Assembly: GCF_001699815.1 (NCBI RefSeq)
Contig: NZ_MCGB01000104.1
Coordinates: 1 to 64,000, forward strand
Direction of reading: 5' to 3'
From: Ralstonia pickettii
GTDB lineage: Bacteria; Pseudomonadota; Gammaproteobacteria; Burkholderiales; Burkholderiaceae
DNA: 64,000 nt
Positions 32,518-41,743 of this stretch are shown one piece after another. Below the pieces are notes generated by a model. The model worked only from the letters and a program-made list of their open reading frames with translations. It made no database searches and was not told where the DNA came from. Each line of letters starts with the position of its first letter. The stretch's first letter is position 1. The position numbers were made by a program, and so were the translations under genes.

Positions 32518-34173
32518 TCAGGAGAAGAGAACGGCAGCTTTTTGGAGTGTAATCCAAACCCCCCAGCCCAACGGCAGGCCCACGGCGGCCCAGGCCAGCA
32601 CCACGGCTACCGCCGAGCCCGGATGCGCCTGCCATTCCAGCGACGTCTCCGGCGAAGCAACCGACGGCGTTGGGCTCTTGGTTGCCGCAGCATGTCGTTG
32701 CTCGTCGAGCTGCGCTTCGGTCATGAAGTGCTTCGCGTTGACAGGGCGCACTAGCAGGTTGCAGATGAAGCCGAGGATCAGCAGGCCGGCCAGGATCATC
32801 ATCGTGATGTCGTACACGGCTGCGCGTTCCACGCCATGGGCGATCTGGTATTCGCGCAGGTAGTTCACCAGCACGGGGCCCAGGATGCCGGCCGTCGACC
32901 ACGCCGTGAGCAGCCGGCCGTGGATGGCGCCCACCATTTGCGTGCCGAACATGTCAGCCAGATACGCCGGCACGGTCGCAAAACCGCCGCCGTACATCGA
33001 CAGGATCACGCAGAAGGCCAGTGCGAACAGCGCGATATTGCCCGTGTGCGACGTCCACGGAATCGACGCATACAGCACGAAGCCGAGCACGAAGAAGACC
33101 GCGTAGGTCATCTTGCGGCCCAGGCGGTCCGAGAGCGACGCCCAGAAGAAACGGCCGCCGATGTTGAACAGGCTCAGCAGACCCGTGAAGCCCGCAGCGA
33201 TGGCTGCGATCTGGCCCTTTTGCGCGGCGGTCAGGTCCATGAACGACGTCGTCACGCCCAGCAGCTTGCCGCCAAACACTTCCTGCAGCAGTGGCGAGGC
33301 CATGCCCAGCACGCCAATACCGGCCGATACGTTCAGGCACAGCACGGCCCAGATCAGCCAGAACTGCGGCGTCTTCAGCGCTTCGTTTGCGTGGACATGG
33401 CGTTGCGTGACCATCGTGTCCTTCGCCTTGGCCGGGGAGGGTGTCCAGCCTGCCGGTTTCCAGCCCGTGGGCGGCACACGGTAACCCAGCGCACCTGCCA
33501 TCATGAACACGAAGTAGATGCCGGCCAGCACAATAAAGGTTTGCGACACGCCCACAGATTCGGGCGTCGCAAACAGCTTCATCAGGCGGTCAGCCAGCGG
33601 GGCGCCGATCATCGCGCCGCCGCCAAAACCCATGATGGCCATGCCCGTGGCCATGCCACGCTTGTCCGGAAACCACTTGATGAGCGTCGACACGGGCGAG
33701 ATGTAGCCCAGCCCCAGGCCGACGCCGCCGATCACGCCCGAGCCCACCCACAGCAGCCACAGTTGGTGAATCTGGATGCCCAGTGCGGAAATTAGCAGCC
33801 CGCCGCACCAGCACACAGCCGACACGACGCCAGCCTTGCGCGGGCCAACGCGTTCGAGCCAACCGCCCCACATGGCAGCGGATGCGCCCAGGAACACGAA
33901 GAACAGCGTGAACATCCAGCCCAGGCTGGAGACGCGCCAGTCGCAGGTGGTGGTGAACAGCTCGGCGACCAGCGAGACATCGGCGCCGCATGTGAGCGGC
34001 TTGGTGATGCCCAGCGCGCGGCCGAGCGGCAGCCAGAAGACGGAAAAACCGTAGGCCATGCCAATGCACAGATGGATGGCCAGTGCGGCAGGCGGAACCA
34101 GCCAGCGGTTGAAGCCAACCGCGGCGACGGTGCGCTCGCGCGAAAAAAATGGATGCAGGACTGCTTCGGACAT
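32518..34173 (-). CDS. OFA-family MFS transporter (oxalate/formate antiporter type)
   Basis: 551 residues with twelve helices. PPAALAIHLCIGMAYGFSVFW, GVGLGLGYISPVSTLIKWFP and DKRGMATGMAIMGFGGGA are typical of the oxalate/formate antiporter family. An extra hydrophobic helix near the C-terminus (AVAVVLAWAAVGLPLGWGVW) is unusual. It is 28 bases upstream of the YdeP gene on the same strand. It may import or exchange formate, oxalate or a related monocarboxylate for the molybdoenzyme. ATG 34173 was chosen over an upstream ATG because it begins just before the first helix and has a G-rich Shine-Dalgarno stretch. Confidence 0.85.
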   Translation of the reverse strand: MSEAVLHPFFSRERTVAAVGFNRWLVPPAALAIHLCIGMAYGFSVFWLPLGRALGITKPLTCGADVSLVAELFTTTCDWRVSSLGWMFTLFFVFLGASAAMWGGWLERVGPRKAGVVSAVCWCGGLLISALGIQIHQLWLLWVGSGVIGGVGLGLGYISPVSTLIKWFPDKRGMATGMAIMGFGGGAMIGAPLADRLMKLFATPESVGVSQTFIVLAGIYFVFMMAGALGYRVPPTGWKPAGWTPSPAKAKDTMVTQRHVHANEALKTPQFWLIWAVLCLNVSAGIGVLGMASPLLQEVFGGKLLGVTTSFMDLTAAQKGQIAAIAAGFTGLLSLFNIGGRFFWASLSDRLGRKMTYAVFFVLGFVLYASIPWTSHTGNIALFALAFCVILSMYGGGFATVPAYLADMFGTQMVGAIHGRLLTAWSTAGILGPVLVNYLREYQIAHGVERAAVYDITMMILAGLLILGFICNLLVRPVNAKHFMTEAQLDEQRHAAATKSPTPSVASPETSLEWQAHPGSAVAVVLAWAAVGLPLGWGVWITLQKAAVLFS

Positions 34174-34297
34174 CGAATCCACCCCCGGATAAGTTGAGCC
34201 CGTGTTGTGACGTACGTGGTGAAACGGTGCGGCCGCGCCGGTCATGGCCGGTGCGTGCCAGCCGGCTGCAGTTGGAATGCGCCGACGTTGCCCGCGA

Positions 34298-34327
34298 AAG
34301 ATAGTGGGGCAGCCTGTTCTAGATCAA
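34298..34327 (-). promoter_or_regulatory. Candidate sigma-70 promoter of the OFA-ydeP-fdhD operon
   Basis: On the minus strand, TTGATC (34327-34322), an 18-base spacer and TATCTT (34303-34298). It lies about 125 bases upstream of the ATG at 34173. Confidence 0.4.
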
Positions 34328-34348
34328 TAGTTGTAGTCACCCGTTGTA

Positions 34349-34363
34349 TTGCGATTTACGCAA
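34349..34363. promoter_or_regulatory. Palindrome TTGCG-N5-CGCAA upstream of the OFA promoter
   Basis: TTGCGATTTACGCAA is a perfect interrupted dyad. It sits about 25 bases upstream of the candidate -35, in an AT-rich intergenic island. The form fits a dimeric (for example LysR-type T-N11-A) activator site. No LysR gene is adjacent. Confidence 0.4.
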
Positions 34364-34453
34364 CTTGCAGCCTAATTTCTTAATTTATGTGACCGAAAAC
34401 ATAAATAGCCGAGGGGCCTGTTCAAGCGATGTGCGGCGCAGGGTGGCGGACGG

Positions 34454-34933
34454 TCAGCCCGCAACCGCAGCGTCTGACCACGGGCAGCCGCTTGCCTGCT
34501 GGCGGAATTCACTGGCCAGCGCGCGCAGGCAGGTGAGGGCGGATTGCATGTCTTCCACACGCTGCTGATACGGTCCGATGCTCTGCGCTGCGCGCTCGAT
34601 GCAGCGGGCGGCATCGCCAATCGCCTGATGCCCAAGCATGCGAGCCGAACCGACGATGCGGTGCGCCGCTTCAACGATCTGTGTGTCGTCGTCAGCGGTG
34701 CGGATGGCGTTCGCCAGGTTGGCGAGATCCTGTTCCACCGTCTCACAAAATAAATCGACGATAAAACGCCATTGCTGCAGATCGGTGCCAAACAGCTCGG
34801 TGAGCGTAGTGATGACCTGCAGCGGGAATTGTGCGACGACGCTGGGGGAGACGTTGGACGTGGGGTGCATGGTGGCGGTGCGTGCGGTGGGAATCAGAGA
34901 TGCACTCTGCTCGCCTCGTCCACGCGTCGCCAT
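34454..34933 (-). CDS. Hpt-domain histidine phosphotransfer protein
   Basis: About 159 residues from ATG 34933; ATG 34870 is an alternative start and neither has a clear ribosome binding site. A single Hpt domain (about 40-140) contains EAAHRIVGSARMLGHQ. His91 is the likely phosphorylated residue, and HxxxGSA is the usual motif form. No histidine kinase or response regulator gene is in the window, so it is an orphan relay protein. It is separated from the RND operon upstream by a terminator. Confidence 0.75.
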   Translation of the reverse strand: MATRGRGEQSASLIPTARTATMHPTSNVSPSVVAQFPLQVITTLTELFGTDLQQWRFIVDLFCETVEQDLANLANAIRTADDDTQIVEAAHRIVGSARMLGHQAIGDAARCIERAAQSIGPYQQRVEDMQSALTCLRALASEFRQQASGCPWSDAAVAG

Positions 34934-34969
34934 GAGATTGGTCCGATTCTGGTGTGAGCCCAAATGAAA

Positions 34970-35002
34970 ACGGGCGCACCGCCGGTAAAGCGATGCGCCC
35001 GT
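34970..35002 (-). terminator. Terminator of the RND efflux operon
   Basis: Perfect 9-bp stem ACGGGCGCA / TGCGCCCGT (34970-34978 with 34994-35002). On the minus strand it is followed by TTTTCATTT. It lies 23 bases after the stop of the pump gene. Confidence 0.75.
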
Positions 35003-35025
35003 TGCGCTTTCAGCACATGCGCAGG

Positions 35026-38000
35026 TTAAGGCAGCATGGCAGCAGTCGGATTGACGTCCGAATCGCGCGGGGGCGGACGACGATGGCGATGCGCCCACGT
35101 GAAGACCACCGGCAACACCAGCAGGGTGAGAATCGTGGTAGTGACCATGCCCCCGACGATCACTAGCGCCAGCGGGCGCTGCGCTTCCGAGCCGATGCTG
35201 TGCGACAGCGCCGCCGGCAACAGACCCAGGCCTGCCAGCATGGCCGTCATGATCACTGGTCGCAGGCGCAGCGCGGCGCCATCGACGGTCGCTTCACGCA
35301 CGTTTTCGGATTGGGACAGACGATTGACGTACGAAATCAGGATCACCCCGTCCTGGATGGCGATGCCGAACAACGACAGGAAGCCGATCCCCGCCGAAAT
35401 CGACAGCGTCTCGTTGGCAATGTGCAGCGCCAGCAGCCCGCCGATGGCGGCAAACGGCACATTCAGCACCACCATCAGCGCATCCTTGAAATTGCCGAAC
35501 GTGCTGTAGAGCAGCAGGAAGATCACAAGGATGGTCAACGGCACGATCACCATCAGCTTGCCCTGGGCGACCTTCATCTCGTTGAACTGGCCGTCCCACT
35601 TGACGGTGTAGCCTTCGGGCAGTTTTACGTTGCTGCCCACCACATGCTGGGCCTCGTCCACGGCGCCGCCCAGGTCACGGCCGCGCACGCCAAACTTGAT
35701 GGCAATGTAGCGCTTGCCTTCCTCGCGGTAGATGAAGAACGGGCCATCGGTCATTTCCACCTTGGCGATCATCGACAGCGGAATGTGCTGGCCGTCAGGC
35801 GTATCGATCAGCAGCTCGCGGATGGCGTCGTACGACGCACGTGCCTGCTGATTCAGGCGCACCGCCAAGCCGAACGATTTCTCGCCCTCCAGGATTTGCG
35901 TGACCGGGGCGCCGCCAATGGCGTATTGCACGAGGTTCTGCACGTCGCTCACGTTGATGTTGAAGCGCGCAGCCGCCTGGCGGTCGATCGAAACGTTCAG
36001 CGTCGGCTGGCCCAGCTCGCGGAAGATACCCACGTCCACCAGGCCCGATACTTTCTTGAGCTGCGCCTGGATTTCGTTGGCCTTGGCTTCGAGCATGTTC
36101 AGGTCATTGCCAAACAGCTTGACCGAGTTCTCGCCCTTCACGCCCGAGAGCGCCTCATCCACGTTGTCCTGGATGTATTGCGAGAAGTTGTATTCGATGC
36201 CGGGAATCTTCTCCAGATGCTTCGACAGGCGCTCGACCAGCTTGCCCTTGGTCATGCCGGCCTCCCACTGGTCGGGCGGTGCGAAGTACAGGCCGTATTC
36301 CTGGTTGAATACGCCGGTAGAGTCGGTGCCGTCGTCCGGGCGGCCAATCTGCACCGAAACCTGCTTGATCTCCGGCTGCTTGGTGAAGTATATACGCAAG
36401 TCGTTGGCCACCGACGCGGAGTAATCCAGGTCCACCGTATTGGGCAGCGTGATGCGCAGCCACAGGTTGTTTTCTTCCAGCGTGGGCAGGAACTCCGTAC
36501 CGAGGAACGTGGCGCTGTACAGCGTCAGCAATAGCGCCGTAATGGCCGTGGCAAAGACGGCCATCGGGCGTGCAATGAGCTTGCGCAGCAATGGCTTGTA
36601 CCAGCGCAGAATCGCCGCAATAAAGGCCGGCGAATGCGGATGCAGCGTTTTGCCGAAGACGAACGACGTGGTAGCCGGCACGAACGTCAGGCTCAGCACG
36701 ATCGACGCCATCAGGGCAAAGCCCATCGTGAAGGCCATTGGCTTGAAGATGATGCCTTCCACCCCGCCGATGAAGAACAGCGGGGAATACGCCACGATGA
36801 TGATGCCGGTGGAAAAAATCATCGCGCGCTGCACTTCGTTGGTCGCCTTGATGATCGCGTCTTCGAGCTTCTCGGCGCCTTCTTCGAGGTGCCGCATGAT
36901 GTTTTCCATCACGATCACGGCCGCGTCGACGATCACCCCAAAGTCGATCGCCCCGAGCGAGATCAGGTTGGCCGGCACATGGAAGTGCTCCATGCTGATG
37001 AACGACACGCACAGCGCCAGCGGAATCACCGCCGCCACCACGGCCGCCGCCCGGAAGTTGCCCAGGAAGACGAACAACACCGCCAGCACCAGCGAGATTC
37101 CCACCACCAGTGTGTGTTCGACCGTGCCCATGGTGATGTCGAGCAGCACCTGGCGGTCGTAGAACGGCTTGACTTGAATGCTCTTGGGCAGGACGCCGTT
37201 GTTCAGCTCCGCCACCTTCTCGCGCACCTTGGCCAGCACCTCGGTGGCGTTGGCGTCGCGCTTGAGCAGCACGATGCCTTCCACCACGTCGGGCTGATCG
37301 TTGTATTGCACCTGGCCCAGACGCTGCACGTTCCCGACTTCCACTTCGGCAATATCGCGCACGCGCACCGGCACGCCATTGTTGGTGTTGACCACCACGT
37401 TGCGGATGTCGTCCACCGTCTGCAGCAGGCCCACGCCGCGCACGACGAACTGTTGCTCGCCATCGCGCAGCAGGTTGCCGCCGGTGTTGTTGTTGGCGTT
37501 GCCGATGGCCGTGATGAGCTGCGACAGCGTGATGCCGTACGACTGCAGTTTCGCCGGCGATGGGACGATGTGGTACTCCTTCACCTTGCCACCGAAGGAG
37601 CTGACATCGGCCACGCCCTGCACGTGCTTGAGCCCCTTGGAGATGTCGTAGTCCTGGTAGCTCTTGAGCGTGGTGAGGTCGACGCCATCGCCCTCGAGGC
37701 GAAAGCGCATGATCTCGCCGGTGGCGTCCGAGTCGGGGCTCAGTGAAGACTGCACGCCCGTCGGCAGGTTGGCGCTCGCCAGATACTGCGAAAAGTTCTG
37801 CCGCGCCTTGAAGCTATCGGTGCCTTCCTTGAATTTGAGCGTCACCACCGACAGGCCGAACAGCGATACCGAGCGGAACGACTGCACGTCCGGCACGCCG
37901 GCTAGTGCGTTTTCAATCGGGATGGTGATCTGCTGCTCGACTTCGGTCGTGCTGCGGCCGGGCCACTGCGTGATGGCCTGCACCGACAGCGGTGCCACGC

Positions 38001-38121
38001 CCGGATACGCCTGCAGTGGCAGCTCGCGGAACGACAGCACGCCAGCCACCAGCAACGCGACAGCCAGGAAGACAATCAGCAGCCGCCGCTTGAGAATGCC
38101 CGCGATGGGGTTGAAGCCCAT
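35026..38121 (-). CDS. Heavy-metal-type RND efflux pump, inner-membrane subunit (CzcA/CusA family)
   Basis: 1031 residues, the standard RND length, with twelve helices and two large periplasmic loops. The fourth helix reads DFGVIVDAAVIVMEN, giving Asp393, Asp399 and Glu406. These correspond to the proton and metal relay residues of CzcA, which place it in the heavy-metal (HME) branch rather than the drug (HAE) branch. It exports a divalent or monovalent metal ion using the proton gradient. The exact metal is not readable from the sequence. It is the third gene of an OMF-MFP-RND operon (2 bases after the adaptor gene). Confidence 0.92.
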   Translation of the reverse strand: MGFNPIAGILKRRLLIVFLAVALLVAGVLSFRELPLQAYPGVAPLSVQAITQWPGRSTTEVEQQITIPIENALAGVPDVQSFRSVSLFGLSVVTLKFKEGTDSFKARQNFSQYLASANLPTGVQSSLSPDSDATGEIMRFRLEGDGVDLTTLKSYQDYDISKGLKHVQGVADVSSFGGKVKEYHIVPSPAKLQSYGITLSQLITAIGNANNNTGGNLLRDGEQQFVVRGVGLLQTVDDIRNVVVNTNNGVPVRVRDIAEVEVGNVQRLGQVQYNDQPDVVEGIVLLKRDANATEVLAKVREKVAELNNGVLPKSIQVKPFYDRQVLLDITMGTVEHTLVVGISLVLAVLFVFLGNFRAAAVVAAVIPLALCVSFISMEHFHVPANLISLGAIDFGVIVDAAVIVMENIMRHLEEGAEKLEDAIIKATNEVQRAMIFSTGIIIVAYSPLFFIGGVEGIIFKPMAFTMGFALMASIVLSLTFVPATTSFVFGKTLHPHSPAFIAAILRWYKPLLRKLIARPMAVFATAITALLLTLYSATFLGTEFLPTLEENNLWLRITLPNTVDLDYSASVANDLRIYFTKQPEIKQVSVQIGRPDDGTDSTGVFNQEYGLYFAPPDQWEAGMTKGKLVERLSKHLEKIPGIEYNFSQYIQDNVDEALSGVKGENSVKLFGNDLNMLEAKANEIQAQLKKVSGLVDVGIFRELGQPTLNVSIDRQAAARFNINVSDVQNLVQYAIGGAPVTQILEGEKSFGLAVRLNQQARASYDAIRELLIDTPDGQHIPLSMIAKVEMTDGPFFIYREEGKRYIAIKFGVRGRDLGGAVDEAQHVVGSNVKLPEGYTVKWDGQFNEMKVAQGKLMVIVPLTILVIFLLLYSTFGNFKDALMVVLNVPFAAIGGLLALHIANETLSISAGIGFLSLFGIAIQDGVILISYVNRLSQSENVREATVDGAALRLRPVIMTAMLAGLGLLPAALSHSIGSEAQRPLALVIVGGMVTTTILTLLVLPVVFTWAHRHRRPPPRDSDVNPTAAMLP

Positions 38122-38123
38122 GC

Positions 38124-39272
38124 CTACGCTCCTGCCTTGACGATCATCTCGTTAAGCAGCGCGGCACCGCGCACCACCACCTGCGACGAAGCCTCAAGCC
38201 CTGCCGTCACGGCAAAGTTGCCGTCGGTGCCGATGTCCTTGCCGTGCACTTCGACGCGCTTGAAGTGCGTAGCATCGCTCTGCACGATCACGAAGTAGCT
38301 GCCATGGTCTTTCACCAGGGCGGACTTCGGCACCACCGTGGCCTGGCCGGTGCCGGTCTGGATGCGCGCCGTGGCGTACATCTCGGGGCGCAGCAGGCCG
38401 TCGTTGTTCGGCACGTCGCAGCGCACCGTCAACGTGTGCGTGGCCGGGTCGATGTTTGGGGCGATGAAGCTCACGCGGCCCGTGAACTCGCGGTCCGGAT
38501 ACGCCGACGTGTGCAGCGAGATCGGCTGACCGATGCGCACGCTGGCAATGTCGTTCTCATACACATTGCCCGTAAACCACAGCACACGCGTATCGACGAT
38601 GCTCATGAACGAGTCGCCCACGTTGAGGAAGGCGCCCGGGTCCATGTTGCGCTTGACGATCGTGCCCGAGATGGGCGCGCGCAGCGTCAGGTGTTCAGCC
38701 GGTGTGCCGCGCTTGGCTATTTGCGCGACATCGGCATCGGACATGCCCAGCACGTGCAGGCGACCTGCGGCGGACTGCACGGTGGCGTCTGCGTCTTCCT
38801 GCAAGTCCTTCATGTTGGAGCCCTTGAGCTGGCGGGCGGTATTCAGCGCCAGCAGGTATTCCTTCTGCGCAGAGATGTAGTCCGGCGCGTACAGCTCGGC
38901 AATCGGCTGGCCCTCACGCACCAGCGCCCCTTCGAACTGGAGGATGTGATCAAGCCGGCCGGCCACGCGTGCGGACGCCAGCTTGGTGCGCTCCGCGTTG
39001 TAGGCCAGCTTGCCGGGTGTGGACAATTCCACCGGCACCGAAAGCTGGCTGGCCTGCGCGACCTTCACCTGCTGGGGGTCGAAGCCGCCAGAAGGAATTT
39101 CAATGGAGTCCGGTTTCGGACGCGACGCGGCAGCCGGCGCAGATGCCGGGCCCGCTTCGGGTTTTGCAGTCTCGGCCGGCACGGCGGCAGGCCACTTGCG
39201 TCCGACCACCACGCCCACAGCGAGGGCCGCTGCCAGGGCGATCACAGCAACGACAGGAGAGAACTTCTTCAT
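38124..39272 (-). CDS. RND efflux periplasmic adaptor (membrane fusion protein)
   Basis: 382 residues. An N-terminal membrane anchor (about 5-24) is followed by an Ala/Pro linker, a barrel-sandwich hybrid split by a helical hairpin (about 95-185), a beta-barrel and a membrane-proximal domain. GAFLNVGDSFMSIVD and NDGLLRPEMYATARIQ are typical of the CzcB/CusB group. No C-terminal His-rich metal domain is present. It bridges the pump and the outer-membrane channel. Its ATG lies 4 bases after the stop of the channel gene. Confidence 0.9.
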   Translation of the reverse strand: MKKFSPVVAVIALAAALAVGVVVGRKWPAAVPAETAKPEAGPASAPAAASRPKPDSIEIPSGGFDPQQVKVAQASQLSVPVELSTPGKLAYNAERTKLASARVAGRLDHILQFEGALVREGQPIAELYAPDYISAQKEYLLALNTARQLKGSNMKDLQEDADATVQSAAGRLHVLGMSDADVAQIAKRGTPAEHLTLRAPISGTIVKRNMDPGAFLNVGDSFMSIVDTRVLWFTGNVYENDIASVRIGQPISLHTSAYPDREFTGRVSFIAPNIDPATHTLTVRCDVPNNDGLLRPEMYATARIQTGTGQATVVPKSALVKDHGSYFVIVQSDATHFKRVEVHGKDIGTDGNFAVTAGLEASSQVVVRGAALLNEMIVKAGA

Positions 39273-39276
39273 GATG

Positions 39277-40647
39277 TTATTGAGCTTGAACCGGCGAGCG
39301 GCCGGTGGCCGCGAGCAGCGCGTGATAGGCCTGCAAGGCCGTGGCCTGCGCCTGCGCGACCGCCAGTTCGGCGTTTTTGAGCGCGCCCTGGGCGGTAAGC
39401 AGGTCGTTGAAATCGGCGTTGTTGCTGGCGTAGTTGGTCATCGTGACGCGATAGGCCGCCAGCGCCTGCGGCAGTTGCCGCTGCTTGTTGAAGTCGAGCT
39501 GCGCAAGCGTCTGGCGCAGCGTGTTGTAGGCGGTATCGACGGCCAGTAACGTCTGCTGGCGCACCGACACGTCGTTCGCCTCGGTGGCAATCTGGCTTTC
39601 CACCGCCTGGTTCACGCCGTACTTCTCTTTGGTCAGGAACCAGAACGGGATGATCACGTCCAGCTCGATCTGGTAGCTGTTCGGGCGCACGCCATACGGC
39701 GGGTTGTCCGTCGTGACGGTGGCAATGACCTGGAAGTCGGGCAGGTAGGCCTTGCGCGCCAGCGTCACGCTCTTGCGTGCCGCGTCCATCAGCTCGGCCG
39801 ATGCCTTGATCGACGGGTGCTCGCGCAGCGCCTGGTTTTCCAGTTCGGGCAGCGGTTCTTCCGGCAGGTGGACAGCCTCGTCGTCTGCGCGCAGCACGAG
39901 CGGGAAGCTCGGATCTTTCCCGATGAGCGTGTTGAGCGTCTGCAGCGTGCTGTCGTACTGGCGCTGAGCGGCAAACAGGTCGTTCTGCGCGCTGCTCTGC
40001 ATGACCTGCGCGTTGAGGAAGTCTGCGTAGGCGGCGGCGTTGTTGGCGTAGCGCACACGCGTGATCTGCTTGACCTGCTCCAGGCGCGTGATGGTCAGCT
40101 TTTGCACGTCGATCTGCTTTTGCAGCGCAATCGCCTGGTAGTACGTGGTGGAAAGCTGCGCATAGAGCTGCAGGTACAGCGCGTCGTTTTGCGCGTTCAG
40201 GGACTCAGCCTGGCGATCGGCAATCTCGGCCGCCAGCGCTTTCTTGCCCGGAAACGGAATCTGCTGCGTCAGGTTGTACTGGCTGCCGCCCGCGCGGTTC
40301 ACCGCCAGCGGGAATCCCTTCGGGATGCTGTTCCAGATATAGCCGAGCTGCGGGTTGTTGGGCGACGCAAGCTGCGGCGGTATCGACTTGGCTGACAGGT
40401 AGGTGTGGCGCCCCTGGATCAATTGCGGGTTGTTGCCTTTCAGCTCCTGCAACAGTTCGACCAGGTTGAAGCCAGCACCCGTCACGCCCGGCACGGATGG
40501 CTGGATCGGCGGCATGGTCGGGACCGGCATGCTGGCCGCAGCCGGCGCCGATGCCGGCGTGGCTGCCCAGGCAGCGGCAAATGGCAGGCAGGCCACCGCG
40601 CATAGCACGGCCCTTGCCCTTGAATGAAACGCACCCCGATATTTCAC
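39277..40647 (-). CDS. TolC-family outer-membrane channel of the RND system (CzcC/CusC type)
   Basis: 456 residues. Signal peptide 1-28 (AWA-AT), then two outer-membrane efflux repeats with long alpha-helical segments (for example YLQLYAQLSTTYYQAIALQ). The start is a GTG at 40647 preceded by GGGGGAG. It is the first gene of the operon and forms the channel through the outer membrane. The C-terminus resembles the CzcC-like subgroup (ALQAYHALLAATG). Confidence 0.9.
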   Translation of the reverse strand: MKYRGAFHSRARAVLCAVACLPFAAAWAATPASAPAAASMPVPTMPPIQPSVPGVTGAGFNLVELLQELKGNNPQLIQGRHTYLSAKSIPPQLASPNNPQLGYIWNSIPKGFPLAVNRAGGSQYNLTQQIPFPGKKALAAEIADRQAESLNAQNDALYLQLYAQLSTTYYQAIALQKQIDVQKLTITRLEQVKQITRVRYANNAAAYADFLNAQVMQSSAQNDLFAAQRQYDSTLQTLNTLIGKDPSFPLVLRADDEAVHLPEEPLPELENQALREHPSIKASAELMDAARKSVTLARKAYLPDFQVIATVTTDNPPYGVRPNSYQIELDVIIPFWFLTKEKYGVNQAVESQIATEANDVSVRQQTLLAVDTAYNTLRQTLAQLDFNKQRQLPQALAAYRVTMTNYASNNADFNDLLTAQGALKNAELAVAQAQATALQAYHALLAATGRSPVQAQ

Positions 40648-40804
40648 TGCAGCAGACTCCCCCTTGAGACGGGAGCGTTTTTACCGACGCGAACTTTCAA
40701 GCGCCTTTCACGGCTCAGCAAGCTGTCAGGATGGGGGAAAACGCAAAAACCCCGCCCTCCAGTGCCAGTCTGCGACAGTTATATGACAAGACATGACGAC
40801 CGTC

Positions 40805-41206
40805 TCAGGCCGGTGCAAGTGGACATGCCATGCCGACGCGCGTGGCAAGTGCCTCTCGCATGGCCTGCAGGCTGGCGATGCGGGCATCAATGGTGGCAAG
40901 TTTCTCCCGCAGCAACGCGGTGACGGCGGCAACGGTGTCGGGTTGCTGCCACACCTGCGCCATGCCTTCTCTAATTTCCGCCAGTGTGAAACCCAGCTGC
41001 TGGGCCGTGCGGACGTACTGCACCAGTTCCACGATTTCGGGCGGATAGGCGCGGTAACCGTTGCTCCGGCGCCGCGCACGGATCAGTCCACGTGCCTCGT
41101 AAAAGCGCAGGCCATCCCGCGAGACGCCGGTGGCAGCAGCCAAGTCGCCGATGGACAGGTCGCCGGTATGCGCATTGGAAATGGGCGCGGGGAGAGCAGC
41201 AGGCAT
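40805..41206 (-). CDS. MerR-family regulator
   Basis: 133 residues. N-terminal MerR winged helix (LSIGDLAAATGVSRDGLRFYEARGLIRARRRSNGYRAY split over 17-50), then a coiled-coil dimerisation helix. The tail has a single Cys (GMACPLAPA). The two- or three-Cys metal loops of CueR or MerR are absent, so a redox or organic signal is as likely as a metal. It is divergent from a small membrane gene whose promoter has the stretched spacer with central dyad that MerR proteins act on. Confidence 0.85.
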   Translation of the reverse strand: MPAALPAPISNAHTGDLSIGDLAAATGVSRDGLRFYEARGLIRARRRSNGYRAYPPEIVELVQYVRTAQQLGFTLAEIREGMAQVWQQPDTVAAVTALLREKLATIDARIASLQAMREALATRVGMACPLAPA

Positions 41207-41241
41207 GGTGGTTTGGACGGGGGGGCGGTCAGGGGGGGGGC

Positions 41242-41273
41242 TTGACCTTGGAGCGTACACCAAGCTTTAGCGT
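41242..41273 (+). promoter_or_regulatory. MerR-type promoter with central dyad, flanked by poly-G tracts
   Basis: TTGACC (-35, 41242-41247) and TTTAGC or TAGCGT (-10, from 41266 or 41268) are separated by 18-20 bases. The spacer contains the dyad CCTTGG (41246-41251) / CCAAG (41260-41264), the layout of MerR-activated promoters. Poly-G runs of 7 (41219-41225) and 9 (41232-41240) lie directly upstream. Confidence 0.6.
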
Positions 41274-41307
41274 GGCGACTCCTTCACTTCCCTTTTGGAG
41301 TTTCACC

Positions 41308-41730
41308 ATGGTTTCCGAATCGACCTTCCTGCGCATTGTGCGAGCCAGCGCCTGGTATGACCTGATCGTGACCGCACCCTTTGCCACGCCATGGACGTTC
41401 GCGCTGTTGCATCAGGCGCTGAGCGCATTGGCGCACGCGCTGGGCATCGGCAGCTTGCCGCCATTTGAGCCGACGCATCTGCTGATGGCCAACCTGATGG
41501 GATCGGTGGTGTGCGTGTGGTCGGTGCTGCGTATCCGACAGACGAGTGTGGTGCTCGGCCGGTACGACGCCGTGGCGCGCGGCCTGTTTGCGGCGTGGCA
41601 GGCATACGCGCTGGCATCGGGCGCTACGCTGCTGGTGGTGCCCTTCCTGATCGCAGAGATTGGCTTCGGGCTGCTGCAATCGCTGCCCGTGGGCCGCGTG
41701 CCCGGGCGAGCAGGCGCGCGGGCAGCGTAA
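41308..41730 (+). CDS. Four-helix membrane protein, probable MerR target
   Basis: 140 residues with hydrophobic segments at about 15-40, 55-78, 90-110 and 112-130. I do not recognise a catalytic motif. TTGGAG upstream of the ATG is a fair ribosome binding site. It lies directly behind the MerR-type promoter, so it is the likely target of that regulator. Its function is unknown. Confidence 0.65.
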   Translation: MVSESTFLRIVRASAWYDLIVTAPFATPWTFALLHQALSALAHALGIGSLPPFEPTHLLMANLMGSVVCVWSVLRIRQTSVVLGRYDAVARGLFAAWQAYALASGATLLVVPFLIAEIGFGLLQSLPVGRVPGRAGARAA

Positions 41731-41743
41731 CCGCTTGCGTGGT

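Noticed and set aside
40660-40804. Hairpin and T-rich stretch downstream of the MerR gene as terminator
   Set aside because: The stem could not be paired convincingly; only a GGGG followed by five T on the minus strand is seen.
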